From Chitinophagaceae bacterium (GTDB lineage: Bacteria; Bacteroidota; Bacteroidia; Chitinophagales; Chitinophagaceae): a DNA stretch of 64,000 nucleotides. The notes beneath the pieces were generated by a model. It searched no databases. It was not told the DNA's origin and saw only the letters and a list, made by a program, of their open reading frames with translations. A program made the position numbers and the translations under genes. The stretch covers positions 620,001 to 684,000 of the forward strand of contig JADJOC010000009.1 in assembly GCA_016713965.1 (NCBI GenBank). The letters are read 5' to 3'. This document shows, one piece after another, positions 56,140 to 64,000 of this stretch. Every line of letters begins with the position of its first letter. The first letter of the stretch is position 1.

Positions 56140-57416
56140 ATGCCCCATCAATTTTCATTATCCTACGCACAGGAATTAGATAAAAAAGATTCTTTACAAT
56201 CTTTCAGAAACAAATTTTACATTCCACAAATCCATGGCAAAAAAGCCATTTATTTTTTAGGAAATTCCTTAGGCCTGCAGCCAACTAGCACACAGGATTA
56301 TGTATTAAAAATAATGGAAAGCTGGGCTAATTTCGGTGTAGAAGGTTTTTTTCTGGGAAAAGAACCCTGGCTCGAGTATCATAAAACCATAACACCCATT
56401 ATTGCCACCATTGTAGGGGCAAAAATGATGAGCTCGTTACCATGAACCATCTAACGGTAAACCTTCACCTGCTAATGATTTCTTTCTATCAGCCCACCAC
56501 CACACGGTATAAAATCATTTGCGAAGCCAAGGCTTTTCCCTCTGATCAATATGCTATCCAGTCACAAATAAAATTGCATGGAATAAACCCTGAAAATGCA
56601 ATGATAGAAGTACAACCTGGAAATGGGTCAGAAATTATTACCACAGCAAATATTATTGAAGCAATTGAAGAATATGGCGACAGTGTGGCGTTGGTTTTAT
56701 TCAGCGGCGTAAATTATTATACCGGGCAAAAATTTGATATTGAAAAAATTACAGCAGCAGCCCACAAAGCCGGGGCTTTCGCCGGCTTTGATTTAGCCCA
56801 TGCCGCTGGTAACATTGAATTAAATTTGCACAATTGGAAAGTTGATTTTGCATGCTGGTGCAACTATAAATATTTAAACAGCGGCCCTGGCACTATTGCC
56901 GGTGCATTTGTACATGAAAAACATATACACAATAAGGATTTAAAACGCCTGGAAGGCTGGTGGGGCAATGATATGAGCAACCGTTTTAAGATGGAGAAAA
57001 CATTTACGCCATCGCCAAGTGCTGAAGCCTGGCAAATGAGCACCGCACCAATGATGTTACTGGCTGCACATAAAGCATCACTGGAAATTTTTGATGAGGC
57101 AGGGTTTACTGATTTAGTAACTAAATCCAAAGCTTTAAGCGACTATTTATTCTTTGCATTAAACCACATTAATCAATCACAGGCATTTACAATACTTACT
57201 CCGGCCAACCCCGAAGAAAGAGGCTGCCAGGTATCTTTATCAGTACATAATAATGCAAAAAAAATATTTGATGCTTTACTGCCGCATGGCATATTTGCAG
57301 ATTGGAGGGAACCGAATGTAATCCGCATAGCACCAGTTCCTTTATACAATACCTTTGAAGAAATATTTTTATTTGCACAAACCTTTCAACAACTTTTAAA
57401 TACCAGTAATGTATAA
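56140..57416 (+). CDS. kynU: Kynureninase (one frameshift)
   Basis: About 426 residues when joined. PLP enzyme that cleaves kynurenine to anthranilate and alanine, or hydroxykynurenine correspondingly. Motifs: IYFLGNSLGLQP near the start, ESWANFGVEGFFLGKEPW, PLP region GFDLAHAAGNIELNLHNW, and the PLP lysine in DFACWCNYKYLNSGPG, then HIHNKDLKRLEGWWGND. The frame breaks near 56424 in an A-run; one A restores GAKNDELVTMNHLTVNLHL. Its stop overlaps the paiB-like start by 8 bases, so the two genes are probably coupled. No other kynurenine-pathway gene lies adjacent. Confidence 0.92.
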
Positions 57417-58022
57417 ATTGCCTTATTATTTTGAAGAGGATCACGAAACAGTAATTGCCATGATGAAAGAAAATTCTTTTGCAATGATTACCGGTTTTGG
57501 AGAAAATTATCCCGTAGCTACACATATACCGCTAGGTATTGAAATTACTGATAATAAAAAATATTCTTAAAAGGCCATTTGATGAAAAATACAGACCATC
57601 ATAAAGCATTTTTAAAAAATAATAATGTATTGGTAGTTTTTAACGGCCCACATTGCTATGTAAGCGCAAGTTGGTATAATACACCGGCAATTGCCAGCAC
57701 CTGGAATTATATCACCGTACATGCAAAAGGAAAAATTACATTCACAGATGAGGATGGTACTTATAATGCTGTTAAAAAAATAACTAACAAATATGAAGAA
57801 GCAGAAAGCAACGCAGCATTTGATAAGTTATCAGCAGAATATGTACGCCAACAAATTAAAGCCATTATCGGCTTTACCATTGAAGTGGAAAGTATGGACA
57901 ATGTATTTAAGTTAAGCCAAAACAGAGATGAGCAGACAAAGAATAATATCATTAAACATTTGCACGCAAGCGGAGATGAACAATCTAAAAAAATTGCAGA
58001 AGAAATGCTGAAAAGATTGTAG
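57409..58022 (+). CDS. FMN-binding negative transcriptional regulator-like, PaiB family (one frameshift)
   Basis: About 204 residues when joined. Starts MYKLPYYFEEDHETVIAMM, overlapping the end of kynU. FAMITGFGENYPVATHIPL and, in the second frame, LVVFNGPHCYVSASWYNTP, STWNYITVHAKGKITF and VRQQIKAIIGFTIEVE are typical of the PaiB FMN-binding fold. The frame breaks near 57560; one A restores DNKKIFLKGHLMKNTDH. B. subtilis PaiB represses sporulation and protease genes, but most homologues probably bind flavin with unknown roles; regulation here is not established. Overlap with kynU suggests a shared transcript. Confidence 0.85.
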
Positions 58023-58349
58023 AAATTTTTATTAATAGAACTAATATAGTGCTGAGCAATTGGTGGGGACACGTCCTTTAGATTTGCCTTATGAATATTA
58101 TTATAAGTTTAATTACTATTACTACTTTCTTTTTTGCTTCTTTTTTTCTTTGTTGACAACTTAAATTTGTGGATAATTACAATCCTAAAGAGCCTGTGCA
58201 CTATGGACACGAGCATACATAATGGTATATCCTTGGATTAAGACAGGCTCTTTTTGATATAAGATGCTTCGGATAGAAATTTAGTCGACAGGACTATTAT
58301 TAAGGTTTCAAAGAAACTTATATCACTGATTGTTAAAAAAATAAAAATT
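58023..58349. other. Gap before the IS110 remnant
   Basis: 327 bases. GGTGGGGACACG at 58063-58074 is related to the GGTTGGTGTCCCCACCAACC hairpin at 59385, on the other side of the IS110 remnant. AAAGAGCCTGT near 58188 and ACAGGCTCTTTTT near 58243 form an inverted repeat that may be a terminator or element part. No ORF with a family match was seen. Confidence 0.45.
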
Positions 58350-59331
58350 ATGAAACAGTACAATTATTTTTTGGAGTAGACATTTCAAAAAGACAGTAGA
58401 CATCGCTTTGCTTCATTTGCAACAAATTACATCAAAATTTGCCAACGACAATGTAGGCATGAAAGAGCTTTCACAGTGGCTAAAGAACTTAAATATTGTA
58501 GTTAATGAGACAATTTTTTGCATGGAAGCCACAGGACTTTATTGTTTTACACTCACCAATTTTTAGCTATTAATACCATAGATATTTGGGTAGAGCATGC
58601 TTCCAGAATTAAAAATCAACAGCATTAGAAAGAGGCAAAAATGACAAGATAGATTCAAACGAATTGCTATTTATTGCTCTAAAAATTTAGACCGAATACG
58701 CCTTTGGAAGCCAATGGATGCTACAGTTGATAAGATTAAGCACTTAGCATCTTTAAGAGAAAGATTAGTGGAAACACAAAAAGATTACTTACTCCAATTG
58801 GTGAGTTTGAAGATGTGGGTAATAAAGAAATGGCAACATTGATCTGAAAAACTATAAAAAATCAATTGAAGCAGTTGATAAAGATTTGAAATCTGTAGAA
58901 GCAAAAATCATTGAAATTGTAAATGCCGATGACAATTTAAAACAGCTTTATAAATTTATCACCTCTGTAGTAGGAATTGGGTTTGTTACAGGTATCAATT
59001 TTATCATTTATACCAACGGTTTTTCTGTGATGAATGATTGCAGAAAATTGGCATGCTATTGTGGTGTAGCCCCATTTGAATATTCATCCGGTACCAGTGT
59101 AAGGGGAAAACTAAAGTACATAGTATGGCAAATAAAAAATTGAAATGCAATCTACATATGGCATCCCTTACTGCAGTAAAATTAGATGTTGATTTAAAGC
59201 AATATTATGAACGAAAAGTAGCTGAAGGAAAAAATAAAATGAGTGTGTTAAATGCGGTAAAAAATAAATTAATAGCAAGGGTAGTATCCTGTGTTAATAA
59301 GCAAAAAGAATATGTGAATAAAGTAGCATAA
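58350..59331 (+). pseudogene. IS110-family transposase remnant
   Basis: Reading across frames gives MKQYNYFFGVDISKK (the first catalytic Asp of the RuvC-like DEDD domain), FCMEATGLYC (Glu), then after several breaks KSVEAKIIEIVNADDNLKQL, ITSVVGIGFVTGINFI and MNDCRKLACYCGVAPFEYSSGTSVRGK, and a C-terminal part in another frame (KLKCNLHMASLTAV). At least five frame changes or stops separate these pieces, so it is almost certainly inactive. IS110 elements use a serine-plus-DEDD transposase with a bridge RNA; none was identified here. Confidence 0.85.
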
Positions 59332-59384
59332 AATAATTGTAAATTTATTTTTTTATATCATAGAAATCCTAGGCGGTCTGCCGC

Positions 59385-59404
59385 GGTTGGTGTCCCCACC
59401 AACC
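59385..59404. repeat. GGTTGGTG...CACCAACC hairpin
   Basis: GGTTGGTGTCCCCACCAACC is a near-perfect palindrome 54 bases after the IS110 remnant. A related sequence is at 4348-4366 (GGTTGGTGTTCCACCGGCC) and part of it at 58063. Confidence 0.55.
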
Positions 59405-59438
59405 ACCAGATAAAAAATACCTGATTATAATTTACATA

Positions 59439-60275
59439 ATGAACAAACAACAATTAATTGAACAAATTTTTTTAAAAAAATCTTATTTATGCATAGGTCT
59501 TGATACAGATTTTGATAAAATACCTGCATACCTGCAATCGCAGCCTGATGCTATATTTGAATTTAATAAACAAATCATTGATGCCACAAAAGATTTGTGT
59601 GTAAGTTATAAAATCAATACAGCTTTTTATGAAACATTAGGTGCGGCAGGATGGGAAATAATGGAAAGAACAGTAAACTATATTCCTAAAGAACATTTTA
59701 AAATCGCTGATGCAAAACGTGGTGATATTGGTAATACTTCTGATCACTATGCAAAAGCTTTTTTTGAAAAATTACATTTTAACGCCATTACTGTAGCGCC
59801 ATATATGGGAGAGGATAGCATCCGGCCATTTTTAGAATATGATAACAAATGGGCAATTGTTTTGGCATTAACCAGCAATAAAGGCGCTAAAGATTTTGAA
59901 ATGTTGCAATTGGCCACCGAGAATAACAGCCAGGCACAAAAAGAATTTTTATATGAAAAGGTATTAAAAACCGTTTCAACATGGGGAAATACTGATAATT
60001 TAATGTTTGTAACAGGAGCCACACAAGCAACAGCTTTGCAAAATATCCGAAAAATTATTCCTGAATATTTTTTACTGGTTCCCGGTGTAGGTTTCCAGGG
60101 AGGTAGCCTGGAAGAAGTAAGTAAATATGGCATGAATAAAGATTGCGGCTTACTGGTAAATGTTTCAAGAGCTGTAATTTATGCCGGGGAAAAAGAAGAT
60201 TTTGCACAAGAAGCAAGAGCTATAACATTGCAATATCAAACAGAAATGGCTAAATATTTACTACAATATGGCTAA
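59439..60275 (+). CDS. pyrF: Orotidine 5'-phosphate decarboxylase (type 2)
   Basis: A 278-residue TIM-barrel enzyme that converts OMP to UMP, the last step of pyrimidine synthesis. The start region has LIEQIFLKKSYLCIGLDTDFDKIP, the catalytic site is FKIADAKRGDIGNTSDHYA (lysines near residue 91), and the phosphate loop includes LLVPGVGFQGGSLEEV and LVNVSRAVIYAG. The length and motifs fit the type 2 (PyrF/actinobacterial-like) subfamily found in Bacteroidota. The gene reads intact and begins 35 bases after a hairpin. Confidence 0.93.
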   Translation: MNKQQLIEQIFLKKSYLCIGLDTDFDKIPAYLQSQPDAIFEFNKQIIDATKDLCVSYKINTAFYETLGAAGWEIMERTVNYIPKEHFKIADAKRGDIGNTSDHYAKAFFEKLHFNAITVAPYMGEDSIRPFLEYDNKWAIVLALTSNKGAKDFEMLQLATENNSQAQKEFLYEKVLKTVSTWGNTDNLMFVTGATQATALQNIRKIIPEYFLLVPGVGFQGGSLEEVSKYGMNKDCGLLVNVSRAVIYAGEKEDFAQEARAITLQYQTEMAKYLLQYG

Positions 60276-60298
60276 AGCCAAAATTATCATTTTTCTTT

Positions 60299-60318
60299 CT
60301 CCGGCCTAAAGGCCGGAG
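60299..60318. terminator. GC-rich hairpin between pyrF and the SGNH gene
   Basis: CTCCGGCC and GGCCGGAG with a 4-base TAAA loop. It overlaps the last codons and stop of the convergent SGNH-hydrolase gene and lies 24 bases after the pyrF stop. Confidence 0.6.
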
Positions 60319-60945
60319 CTATTCATTAAATCATTACTATTCTTTTTAATTAACCTGACCAATTGTTCCGCCCATTTTTGATATTCCTTTCCTGAAGGAT
60401 GCAGCTTATCTCCCGCCAAAAACTCTTCCTTACTTCCATCTTCTCTCTGTGATATAGTAATATCAATAAAATGCGTTTGATATTTTTCCGATGTTAATTT
60501 ACATACCAAATTAAAAGCATCAATTTCCGCTGCAATTTTATGGAATCCTTTCCTGCTGCAAAAGGAGTTATACCCCCAATCTGGTATGGAAAGTACAAAA
60601 ACCCGTTGCGGGTTATTCCCCGAAAATTCTATGGCTATTTGTAATAAATGATCAAATTCTACTTTAAATTCGTTTATGCTTCTACCCCTGTATTGGTTAT
60701 TTACACCAATTAATAATGTTACGATATCGTATTTTGGCAAAAATGTATTTTTAGCAATAGCAGCGCTCAGTTCATCTGTCGTCCAGCCGGTGGTAGCGAT
60801 AATTTCAGGCGCATAAAACTGTATGCCGCTTTTTCTTAGCAATTGTACAGTTTGGTAAGGAAAGCTTTCAGCTATTTTTACCTGTTCACCAATGGTATAG
60901 CTTATCGCCTAATGCCAGGTAAGAAACGGCCTTGGATTCATTCAT
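60306..60945 (-). CDS. SGNH/GDSL-family hydrolase (one frameshift)
   Basis: About 213 residues when joined. Starting at ATG 60945: MNESKAVSYLALGD, then one A fewer near 60909 gives LGDSYTIGEQVKIAESF, the GDS catalytic serine block; then VTLLIGVNNQYRG (GxxN block), and the Asp-His pair in GDKLHPSGKEYQKWA. No signal peptide, so probably cytoplasmic. Family members are esterases or lipases of broad substrate range; the substrate is unknown. The hairpin at 60299 overlaps its 3' end. Confidence 0.88.
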
Positions 60946-60969
60946 TTTCAAAAATTGAGTGTAACATTA

Positions 60970-61380
60970 TTATTCTTTTACCGGTTTTCCATGTTTAAAA
61001 CTGCCAATTGGCGCACTAAACCATGGTGCAATATCCGCGGTTAATAATCCGGCTTCTACAGCCGGATCGCCTTGTACCAATCTTTCTGCTTCTTCTTGTG
61101 TTTTACAATCCAGGATAAAAATTCCCCGCCAGTCGAAACTGTTTTTTCCAAAAGGCCCTGCTACTTTTAAAATGCCATCGTAATAAAGTTTATTGATATT
61201 ATCCATATGCCCGGCAAACAATTTGGCTTTTTGGGTAGAATCAAAATACTGTTCAGGACCTGTTTTAAGCATTACAAACCAATATTGTTCTATCTGGTCT
61301 TCAGGTTTTTGTTTTTTATTTTGTGCAAACAAAGTAATATTGATAAAAATAAGCGAGACAAACAGTAAAACAGGTTTCAT
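60970..61380 (-). CDS. YciI-family protein with signal peptide
   Basis: A 136-residue protein. MKPVLLFVSLIFINITLFAQ is a signal peptide; the mature domain has QYWFVMLKTGPEQYFDSTQ, FAGHMDNINKLYYDGILKVAGPFG and GIFILDCKTQEEAERLVQGDPAVEAGLL, the ferredoxin-like YciI/YCII pattern with a conserved His and Asp. The export signal is unusual for a family that is often cytoplasmic but occurs in Bacteroidota. Function unknown. Located 24 bases upstream of the SGNH gene on the same strand; likely cotranscribed. Confidence 0.8.
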   Translation of the reverse strand: MKPVLLFVSLIFINITLFAQNKKQKPEDQIEQYWFVMLKTGPEQYFDSTQKAKLFAGHMDNINKLYYDGILKVAGPFGKNSFDWRGIFILDCKTQEEAERLVQGDPAVEAGLLTADIAPWFSAPIGSFKHGKPVKE

Positions 61381-61450
61381 ATGCTAATTTTTAATGAAAA
61401 TTAAGGCTTGCAGGTAAAATATCCAACAATTTATATAAAGGCAGAAGTTT

Positions 61451-61458
61451 TATCTTTG
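61451..61458 (+). promoter_or_regulatory. Promoter -7-like element far upstream of the acyl-CoA dehydrogenase
   Basis: TATCTTTG matches TAnnTTTG. The coding start is 229 bases downstream, with two repeat copies in between. If used, the mRNA would have a long leader containing these hairpins. Confidence 0.35.
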
Positions 61459-61467
61459 CGGCAACTT

Positions 61468-61533
61468 AACCGCAGAGGCACAAAGCCGAAGAGTTGATTA
61501 TTTTATTACTATGCGACTTTGCCTCTCCGCGGT
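61468..61533 (+). repeat. CGCAAAG-type intergenic hairpin
   Basis: AACCGCAGAGGCACAAAGCC on the left pairs with GCGACTTTGCCTCTCCGCGG on the right, an almost perfect copy of the arrangement at 41587-41658. Confidence 0.7.
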
Positions 61534-61554
61534 AAAAAAAGTTCAATAAAGGTA

Positions 61555-61620
61555 TGTGGTACAAGAGAGTGACCCCGCATTTTGCGGGGCAGGCTACAAC
61601 GATGATGCCATAAAAAACAA
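61555..61620 (-). repeat. GC-palindrome dispersed repeat, inverted copy
   Basis: Core CCCCGCATTTTGCGGGG at 61573-61589 with GTACAAGAGAGTGA before and CAGGCTACAACGATGATGCC after. It is the reverse complement of the 34335-34435 copy. Confidence 0.75.
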
Positions 61621-61686
61621 ATGCCGGAACAAAAAAATTACTTCTTACCAATCAACAAATTAACATATTAACCAATCAACATAACT

Positions 61687-62874
61687 ATGGCTGCCAAAAC
61701 AGATAATTTTCAAAGTCCGGATTATTTTAATGTAGATGAGCTGCTAACGGAAGAGCACAGGCTTATCCGGGAAACCGTACGCAATTACGTAAAAAAAGAA
61801 ATTTCTCCTATAATAGAGGATTATGCCCAACGGGCAGAATTTCCGCAGCAAATAGTACAACAAATGGGTGAGCTCGGCTGCTTTGGGCCTACTGTTCCGG
61901 AAAAATATGGCGGCGGCGGGCTGGACTATATTGCTTATGGCCTGATGATGCAGGAGCTGGAACGTGGGGATAGCGGTGTAAGGTCAACTGCGTCTGTACA
62001 GGGCAGCTTGGTCATGTTCCCTATTTATCAATATGGCAGTGAAGAGCAGCGTAATAAATATTTGCCAAAATTAGCCAGTGGCGAATGGCTAGGTTGCTTT
62101 GGGTTAACTGAGCCGGATCATGGAAGCGACCCCAGCAGCATGCTAACAAATATTAAAGATAACGGTGACGGGTATGTGATTTTAAACGGTGCAAAAATGT
62201 GGATCAGCAATGCGCCTTTTTCGCAGGTAGCGGTAGTGTGGGCAAAAGATGAATCCGGCGACATCCGCGGCCTGGTGGTAGAACGTGGCATGGAAGGTTT
62301 TAGTACACCTACCACGCACGGCAAGTGGAGCTTACGGGCAAGCGCAACCGGAGAATTGGTTTTTGACAATGTAAAAGTGCCTGTAGCAAATATTTTTCCC
62401 AATGTTAAAGGTTTGAAAGGACCACTGGGCTGCTTGACAAAGGCACGGTATGGTATAGCCTGGGGAGCTATTGGTGCTGCAATGGATTGCTATGATACGG
62501 CTTTACAGTATAGCAAAGAAAGGATACAGTTTGGAAGGCCGATCGGTGGCTTCCAGCTGCAGCAAAAAAAACTCGCAGAAATGGTTACCGAAATTACAAA
62601 AGCACAATTATTAAACTGGCGTCTGGGCACTTTGATGAATGAAGGAAAAGTTACACCGCAACAAGTTAGCATGGCCAAACGCAATGCCTGCGAAGTAGCC
62701 GCCAATATTTGCCGCGATGCTAGGCAAATGCTCGGTGGAATGGGCATTACCGGCGAGTACAGCGTAATGCGCCACATGATGAACCTGGAAAGTGTAATTA
62801 CTTATGAAGGTACACATGACATTCATTTACTAATTACGGGAATGGATGTAACGGGGCTGAATGCGTTTAAGTAG
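61687..62874 (+). CDS. Acyl-CoA dehydrogenase, glutaryl-CoA dehydrogenase-like
   Basis: A 395-residue flavoprotein. Features are RETVRNYVKKEISPIIEDYAQ at the N-terminus, RSTASVQGSLVMFPIYQYGSEEQRNKYLP, GCFGLTEPDHGSDPSS, SNAPFSQVAVVWAK, FGRPIGGFQLQQKKLAEM and the catalytic glutamate in ITYEGTHDIHLLI (near residue 375). The VQGSLVMxPI, arginine and EGTHDIH combination is characteristic of glutaryl-CoA dehydrogenases, which oxidise and decarboxylate glutaryl-CoA in lysine and tryptophan breakdown. A related acyl-CoA dehydrogenase is possible. A 3-hydroxyacyl-CoA dehydrogenase gene follows on the same strand, a metabolic neighbour. The gene reads intact. Confidence 0.9.
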   Translation: MAAKTDNFQSPDYFNVDELLTEEHRLIRETVRNYVKKEISPIIEDYAQRAEFPQQIVQQMGELGCFGPTVPEKYGGGGLDYIAYGLMMQELERGDSGVRSTASVQGSLVMFPIYQYGSEEQRNKYLPKLASGEWLGCFGLTEPDHGSDPSSMLTNIKDNGDGYVILNGAKMWISNAPFSQVAVVWAKDESGDIRGLVVERGMEGFSTPTTHGKWSLRASATGELVFDNVKVPVANIFPNVKGLKGPLGCLTKARYGIAWGAIGAAMDCYDTALQYSKERIQFGRPIGGFQLQQKKLAEMVTEITKAQLLNWRLGTLMNEGKVTPQQVSMAKRNACEVAANICRDARQMLGGMGITGEYSVMRHMMNLESVITYEGTHDIHLLITGMDVTGLNAFK

Positions 62875-62903
62875 ACCTCACATCGGTTTCATTAAAACAA
62901 ATT

Positions 62904-63050
62904 AACCTCACCTATCCTTTCCAAAGGAGAGGCAAACGGAGAAGATGGGAGCGAAGATAAAATGTTATTATTTTTTTGGGCCCGGCTTTAGAAATTTTAT
63001 TCAACTTTATTGGCGTCGCACCCTTGTGCAGTAGTTCTTTATTCAGCTTT
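62904..63050 (+). repeat. Composite dispersed repeat after the acyl-CoA dehydrogenase
   Basis: AACCTCACCTATCCTTTCC and AAAGGAGAGGCAAACGGAG at the left, then AT-rich sequence, then TTGGCGTCGCACCCTTGTGC and AGTAGTTCTTTATT at the right. The same two parts in the same order occur at 6247-6420. Confidence 0.65.
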
Positions 63051-63100
63051 ATTCACATTCATGGATAATTTAAAATACAAAACAGTAATAAATTTAAAAG

Positions 63101-63129
63101 TTATTTCGGCGCCTGCGGCGCCGAAATAA
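63101..63129 (+). terminator. GC-rich perfect hairpin
   Basis: Perfect 13-bp arms TTATTTCGGCGCC and GGCGCCGAAATAA around TGC. It lies 43 bases before the start of the last gene, so it may be a terminator for upstream transcription or a small repeat. Confidence 0.6.
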
Positions 63130-63172
63130 CCAGTATTAATTTGCACGATCTGTGGCAATTAAAATAAAAATT

Positions 63173-64000
63173 ATGATAAAAAATATCTCCGTTATTGGCG
63201 CAGGCACCATGGGAAATGGCATAGCGCATGTATTTGCACAAGCTGGATTTTCCGTAAATTTAATTGATGTAAATGCTGCGCAACTCGAAAAAGCCATTGC
63301 AACGATTGGTAAAAATTTTGACCGGCAGGTTGCCAAAGGAACCATCACAGAAGAACAAAAAAAATCAGCATTAAGCAATATTACTACTATTACTGATCTT
63401 ACAGCCGGGGTTAAAAACGCCAGCTTAGTAGTGGAAGCCGCCACAGAAAATATAGAACTTAAATTAAAAATATTTAAGCAAATGGATGAGGCGGCACCGG
63501 AAGGCTGTATCCTTGCTACAAATACTTCTTCCATTTCTATTACCAAAATTGCAGCTGCAACCAAACGACCAGAACTGGTAATTGGCATGCACTTTATGAA
63601 CCCTGTTCTTGTAATGAAGCTGGTGGAGATCATTAACGGTTACGCCACCACGAAAGAAGTAACCAAGACGATTGTAGAACTTAGTAGAAAATTAGGCAAA
63701 GTCCCCTGTACGGTAAATGATTACCCGGGATTTATTGCCAACCGTATTTTAATGCCCATGATCAATGAAGCTATTTTTAGTTTATATGAAGGCGTGGCAG
63801 GCGTGGAAGAAATTGATACGGTAATGAAACTGGGCATGGCCCACCCAATGGGGCCATTGCAACTGGCAGATTTTGTAGGGCTAGATGTATGCCTAAGTAT
63901 CCTGCAGGTTTTGCAGGATGGTTTTGGCAATCCCAAATATGCACCGTGCCCTTTGCTGGTAAACATGGTTGCAGCAGGTAAATTGGGTGTAAAAAGCGGC
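63173..64000 (+). CDS. 3-hydroxyacyl-CoA dehydrogenase (3-hydroxybutyryl-CoA type), cut by the window edge
   Basis: The first 276 residues of an NAD-dependent short-type enzyme; the C-terminus lies beyond the window. The Rossmann motif is GAGTMGNGIAHVFAQAG (about residues 9-25), followed by VVEAATEN and TNTSSISIT, the catalytic histidine in IGMHFMNPVLVMKLVE (near residue 140), and the C-terminal domain start NDYPGFIANRILMPMINEA. These are the PaaH/Hbd hallmarks. It oxidises 3-hydroxyacyl-CoA, typically 3-hydroxybutyryl-CoA. It may act after the acyl-CoA dehydrogenase encoded 298 bases upstream. Confidence 0.92.
   Translation, partial: MIKNISVIGAGTMGNGIAHVFAQAGFSVNLIDVNAAQLEKAIATIGKNFDRQVAKGTITEEQKKSALSNITTITDLTAGVKNASLVVEAATENIELKLKIFKQMDEAAPEGCILATNTSSISITKIAAATKRPELVIGMHFMNPVLVMKLVEIINGYATTKEVTKTIVELSRKLGKVPCTVNDYPGFIANRILMPMINEAIFSLYEGVAGVEEIDTVMKLGMAHPMGPLQLADFVGLDVCLSILQVLQDGFGNPKYAPCPLLVNMVAAGKLGVKSG

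Noticed and set aside
1..64000. tRNA or rRNA genes
   Set aside because: No cloverleaf-like sequence with CCA/GTTCGA-type arms and no rRNA segment was found on either strand in the gene gaps.

Overview
The window looks like a chromosomal segment of a low-GC member of the Bacteroidota, most likely the Chitinophagales/Chitinophagaceae side of the phylum. The signs are a type IX secretion C-terminal sorting domain at the left edge, TAnnTTTG-type promoters, the ftsX - DUF3098 - uppP gene order, a transketolase encoded as a separate N-terminal half, and an ileS - TraR/DksA pair. Placement below phylum is inference; no rRNA or tRNA gene was seen.

Layout. 0-4.8 kb: end of a T9SS surface protein, ferredoxin-NADP reductase, OmpA-like protein, GNAT acetyltransferase, methylmalonyl-CoA epimerase. 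5-7.4 kb: iscS-iscU-iscA. 7.4-10.8 kb: a YitT membrane protein, a lipoprotein and an IS3-family element. 10.9-19 kb: gyrB, an AraC regulator, ileS and a TraR/DksA-like protein. 19-28 kb: an ABC exporter, rbfA, an FtsX-like permease, a transketolase half, a MraY/WecA-like transferase, frr, a sterol-desaturase-family protein, an EamA exporter, mscL. 28.3-29.2 kb: a decayed IS5-family element. 29.3-38 kb: scpA, pirin, an L,D-transpeptidase-like protein, trmO, dxs, an unusual Lgt-like gene beside a Tes/MJ0619-like radical SAM gene, two tandem small membrane proteins, an M23 peptidase. 38-41.5 kb: leuS carrying an in-frame DUF559 nuclease element. 41.9-50.3 kb: ftsX-DUF3098-uppP, an MFS transporter, an MBL hydrolase, a GGGP-synthase-family gene, arfB and an MbnP/MbnH pair. 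50-64 kb: an outer-membrane protein, a broken flippase, mrp, kynU-paiB, an IS110 remnant, pyrF, an SGNH hydrolase, a YciI protein, a glutaryl-CoA-dehydrogenase-like gene and the start of a 3-hydroxyacyl-CoA dehydrogenase.

The strongest candidate for an undescribed system is the roughly 484-bp element inside leuS. It has about 21-bp terminal inverted repeats of the form CCTCACCCC(T/C)AACCCCTCTCC, encodes an apparently intact Vsr-like DUF559 PD-(D/E)XK nuclease, and stays open in the host frame apart from one A-run deletion, so LeuS would carry the nuclease as an extra internal domain. Solo copies or relatives of its termini lie elsewhere in the window. Several other dispersed intergenic families occur: a GC-palindrome family around CCCCGCAAAATGCGGGG, a CGCAAAG-type hairpin family, and a GGCTGCCGGATTGAG family whose two copies are each interrupted by a different IS. 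A second candidate is the pair of a Tes-like radical SAM enzyme and an Lgt-like protein that lacks two canonical Lgt residues.

About 24 genes or gene fragments carry single-base indels, nearly all in homopolymers, including essential genes (ileS, leuS, ftsX, mrp). This pattern points to consensus sequencing error rather than mass pseudogenisation. Genes broken only this way are given as one feature over their full extent; IS transposases with several lesions and the flippase with an added stop are called pseudogenes.
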